Source: Roseburia hominis A2-183 (lineage in GTDB: Bacteria > Bacillota > Clostridia > Lachnospirales > Lachnospiraceae). Taken from it: DNA of 64,000 bases. Positions 62,721 through 64,000 of this stretch are shown piece by piece (position 1 is the stretch's first letter; each line of letters opens with the position of its first letter). The DNA is taken from NCBI RefSeq assembly GCF_000225345.1, contig NC_015977.1, positions 1,657,501 to 1,721,500 on the forward strand, in the 5' to 3' direction. A program made the position numbers and the translations under genes. The notes below the pieces were generated by a model. The model was not told the DNA's origin. It worked only from the letters and a program-made list of their open reading frames with translations, and did not search any database.

Positions 62721-64000
62721 TTACCAGATCGACGCCACCGTCACTTCCAGCACCTTGTCAATCGGCGAGCTGCTGTTGCCCTTGCCGTCGGTTCCCTCAA
62801 AATAACGCAGGCTTGCAGATTCAAATAACACATACACATTATCATCCGCAATTGCGATCTCCTCCGAGCATGGCGGCATCTCTACCTTTGCCGACGGCTC
62901 ATTGGGATGCTTCGTCAGCGTCAGAAGCGATGCGTATACTTTCAGGTAGGAGGAACTGTTGCGTCCAAAAGATGTGCTCAGATATACTTGACCGCCTTTG
63001 TCAAAGGCAATTCCCTGCACTTTGTTCGGAATATTGTAGCTGCTGAGTGAGGTAAGCGTATCATTTTCCTCATCGTAGCTGTAGGAAAGCATCTCGGAAT
63101 CAAAGAATTTGGTGTGGGTTGCCACCCAGATTCGCCCGCCGTAGCAGGTGATGCAGGACGGAATATTGTCGAGCTTGTATTCGTCGGAAAGTGCAGATGC
63201 GTCCACACAGTATCCGGGTGCATCGGCTCCGATTCTCTCAATATATTCATATGGAATCCGCTCCAGCGTCTTTGAATTGGAATGGCAGATCCATACATTC
63301 TCCCCGTCAAAGGCAATTCCGCCGAGGTGGCTCTTCTCCTTCATGCCAAGCGTCGCCAGATAGGTTCCGGTCTCACGCTCAAAGATCATTAAGGAGCCTT
63401 TCGTGTCGGATCCATCCGCATACGCCGTCATAAGAATGTAATCCGGTGTGAAGCAGAGTCCCTGCAGACACTGTCCCTCGCTGCTGATCAGATTGTCGAG
63501 ATAGTCTTTCTCTCTGGTGGACGGCATTCCCGGAATATCCAGATCATCCAGAAACGCATAATTGCACTCTTTTAATTCTTTTTGATTGCGGCTTAACACG
63601 CTCGCGGTCTGATAGGAATACATCTCGACGTTATAGCGGTTGTCGATCGGTCTGGTCCATTTTGCAAACAGAACCATATTCGCTGCATTTTCTTCCGTGA
63701 TCTCCGTGATCTTGTGATCGTAGGAGCTGTCCGTATACCAGCCGGCAAAATTATACCCGTCCCGGACAGGAATCTCAAGCGTAAAGGGAAGTTCTTCCAC
63801 TGCGATCACATCCAGGTTGGCATTGTGGTTCACACCGCCGTTTAACTCATACACCAGATGCACAGCGTCATCGTTCACGCCGAGGAACGGATCAATCGAA
63901 GCCGTCCCGCCCTGCTCCCATCCTGTGCCATCCGTCGGAACCATCATGTAAGCCTGTGCCACCATCGGATCATTCAAAAGGAGGACAAACATCGATACCA
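62721..64000 (-). CDS. Secreted InlB-repeat and beta-propeller protein, 5' end off window
   Basis: At least 425 residues; the frame is still open at the window edge, so the N-terminus and probable signal peptide are missing. Near the start is a Listeria-Bacteroides InlB_B repeat (LVYELNGG, GYNFAGWYTDSSYDHKI, VLFAKW). The rest is beta-rich with repeated blade-like strands (GIAFDGENVWICHS, GIAFDKGGQVYLSTSFG), suggesting a six-bladed propeller. Likely extracellular; ligand unknown. It ends at the shared terminator. Confidence 0.75.
   Translation of the reverse strand, partial: VSMFVLLLNDPMVAQAYMMVPTDGTGWEQGGTASIDPFLGVNDDAVHLVYELNGGVNHNANLDVIAVEELPFTLEIPVRDGYNFAGWYTDSSYDHKITEITEENAANMVLFAKWTRPIDNRYNVEMYSYQTASVLSRNQKELKECNYAFLDDLDIPGMPSTREKDYLDNLISSEGQCLQGLCFTPDYILMTAYADGSDTKGSLMIFERETGTYLATLGMKEKSHLGGIAFDGENVWICHSNSKTLERIPYEYIERIGADAPGYCVDASALSDEYKLDNIPSCITCYGGRIWVATHTKFFDSEMLSYSYDEENDTLTSLSSYNIPNKVQGIAFDKGGQVYLSTSFGRNSSSYLKVYASLLTLTKHPNEPSAKVEMPPCSEEIAIADDNVYVLFESASLRYFEGTDGKGNSSSPIDKVLEVTVASIW

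Overview
The window reads as a chromosomal core region of a Gram-positive, anaerobic Clostridia member, most likely Lachnospiraceae (Roseburia/Agathobacter-like). The basis is gene order and content: the ylm cluster (sepF, ylmH, yggS) with lspA; radC-mreBCD-pbp2-minCDE-rodA-mgsA; mutS-mutL-miaA-ynbB; yqfC-yqfD-phoH-HD protein-ybeY; a spoVB-type flippase; Rex; a eukaryotic-type NADP isocitrate dehydrogenase beside a probable Re-citrate synthase; and AGGAGG-type ribosome sites. Base composition looks close to 50% GC. The genus assignment is inference. Nearly all genes are on the minus strand, in long, tightly packed or overlapping operons.

Layout. 1-0.8 kb: dtd on the plus strand and a terminator shared with the next cluster. 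0.8-7.6 kb (minus): HlyD-like protein, yggS, sepF, ylmH, aroB, lspA, rluD-type synthase and a cytidylate-kinase-like gene, served by a good promoter at 7.6 kb. 7.7-8.5 kb: a small DUF378 membrane protein and a P-loop protein. 8.6-18.7 kb (minus): a cell-shape and division operon running radC, mreB, mreC, mreD, PBP2, minC, minD, minE, rodA, mgsA, D,D-carboxypeptidase. 18.8-28.8 kb (minus): two flavoproteins, mutS, mutL, miaA and a PLP enzyme, behind one promoter at 28.8 kb. 28.9-36.6 kb (minus): pyrimidine phosphorylase, yqfC, yqfD, phoH, a degenerate HD protein, ybeY, a flippase and a BofC-like exported protein. 36.7-39.1 kb: a lipoprotein, rlmH, a zinc-ribbon membrane protein and xpt. 39.12-39.72 kb: a roughly 596-bp imperfect palindrome with a perfect 32-bp core hairpin. 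39.7-54.7 kb (minus): zinc-ribbon/TPR protein, folD, fhs, ftsK, uppP, tepA-like protease, glgA, yebC, CNNM transporter, mazF, nnr, rex. 54.8-60.2 kb (minus): Re-citrate synthase, GntR regulator, icd and ABC-F ATPase, with a promoter and an 18-bp perfect palindrome upstream. 60.3-64 kb: an orphan response regulator, a Cys/Gly-rich small protein with a sigma-K-like promoter, three small proteins of unknown function and the 3' end of a secreted repeat/beta-propeller protein.

How it fits together. Mre proteins, PBP2 and RodA build the lateral wall, UppP and the SpoVB-type flippase serve the lipid carrier cycle, and MinCDE and SepF place and support the septum. The citrate synthase-Icd pair would make 2-oxoglutarate for glutamate, with the in-operon GntR protein as probable local regulator. 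Rex, Fhs and FolD fit redox control and one-carbon metabolism of an anaerobe. YqfC, YqfD, the BofC-like protein, the SpoVB-type protein and the sigma-K-like promoter suggest a spore former, or descent from one.

No CRISPR array, rRNA, tRNA, intact insertion sequence or prophage was seen. The least explained items are the 39.1-39.7 kb palindrome, the 61.4-62.7 kb small-protein cluster, the catalytically degenerate HD protein and the large insertion in PBP2.
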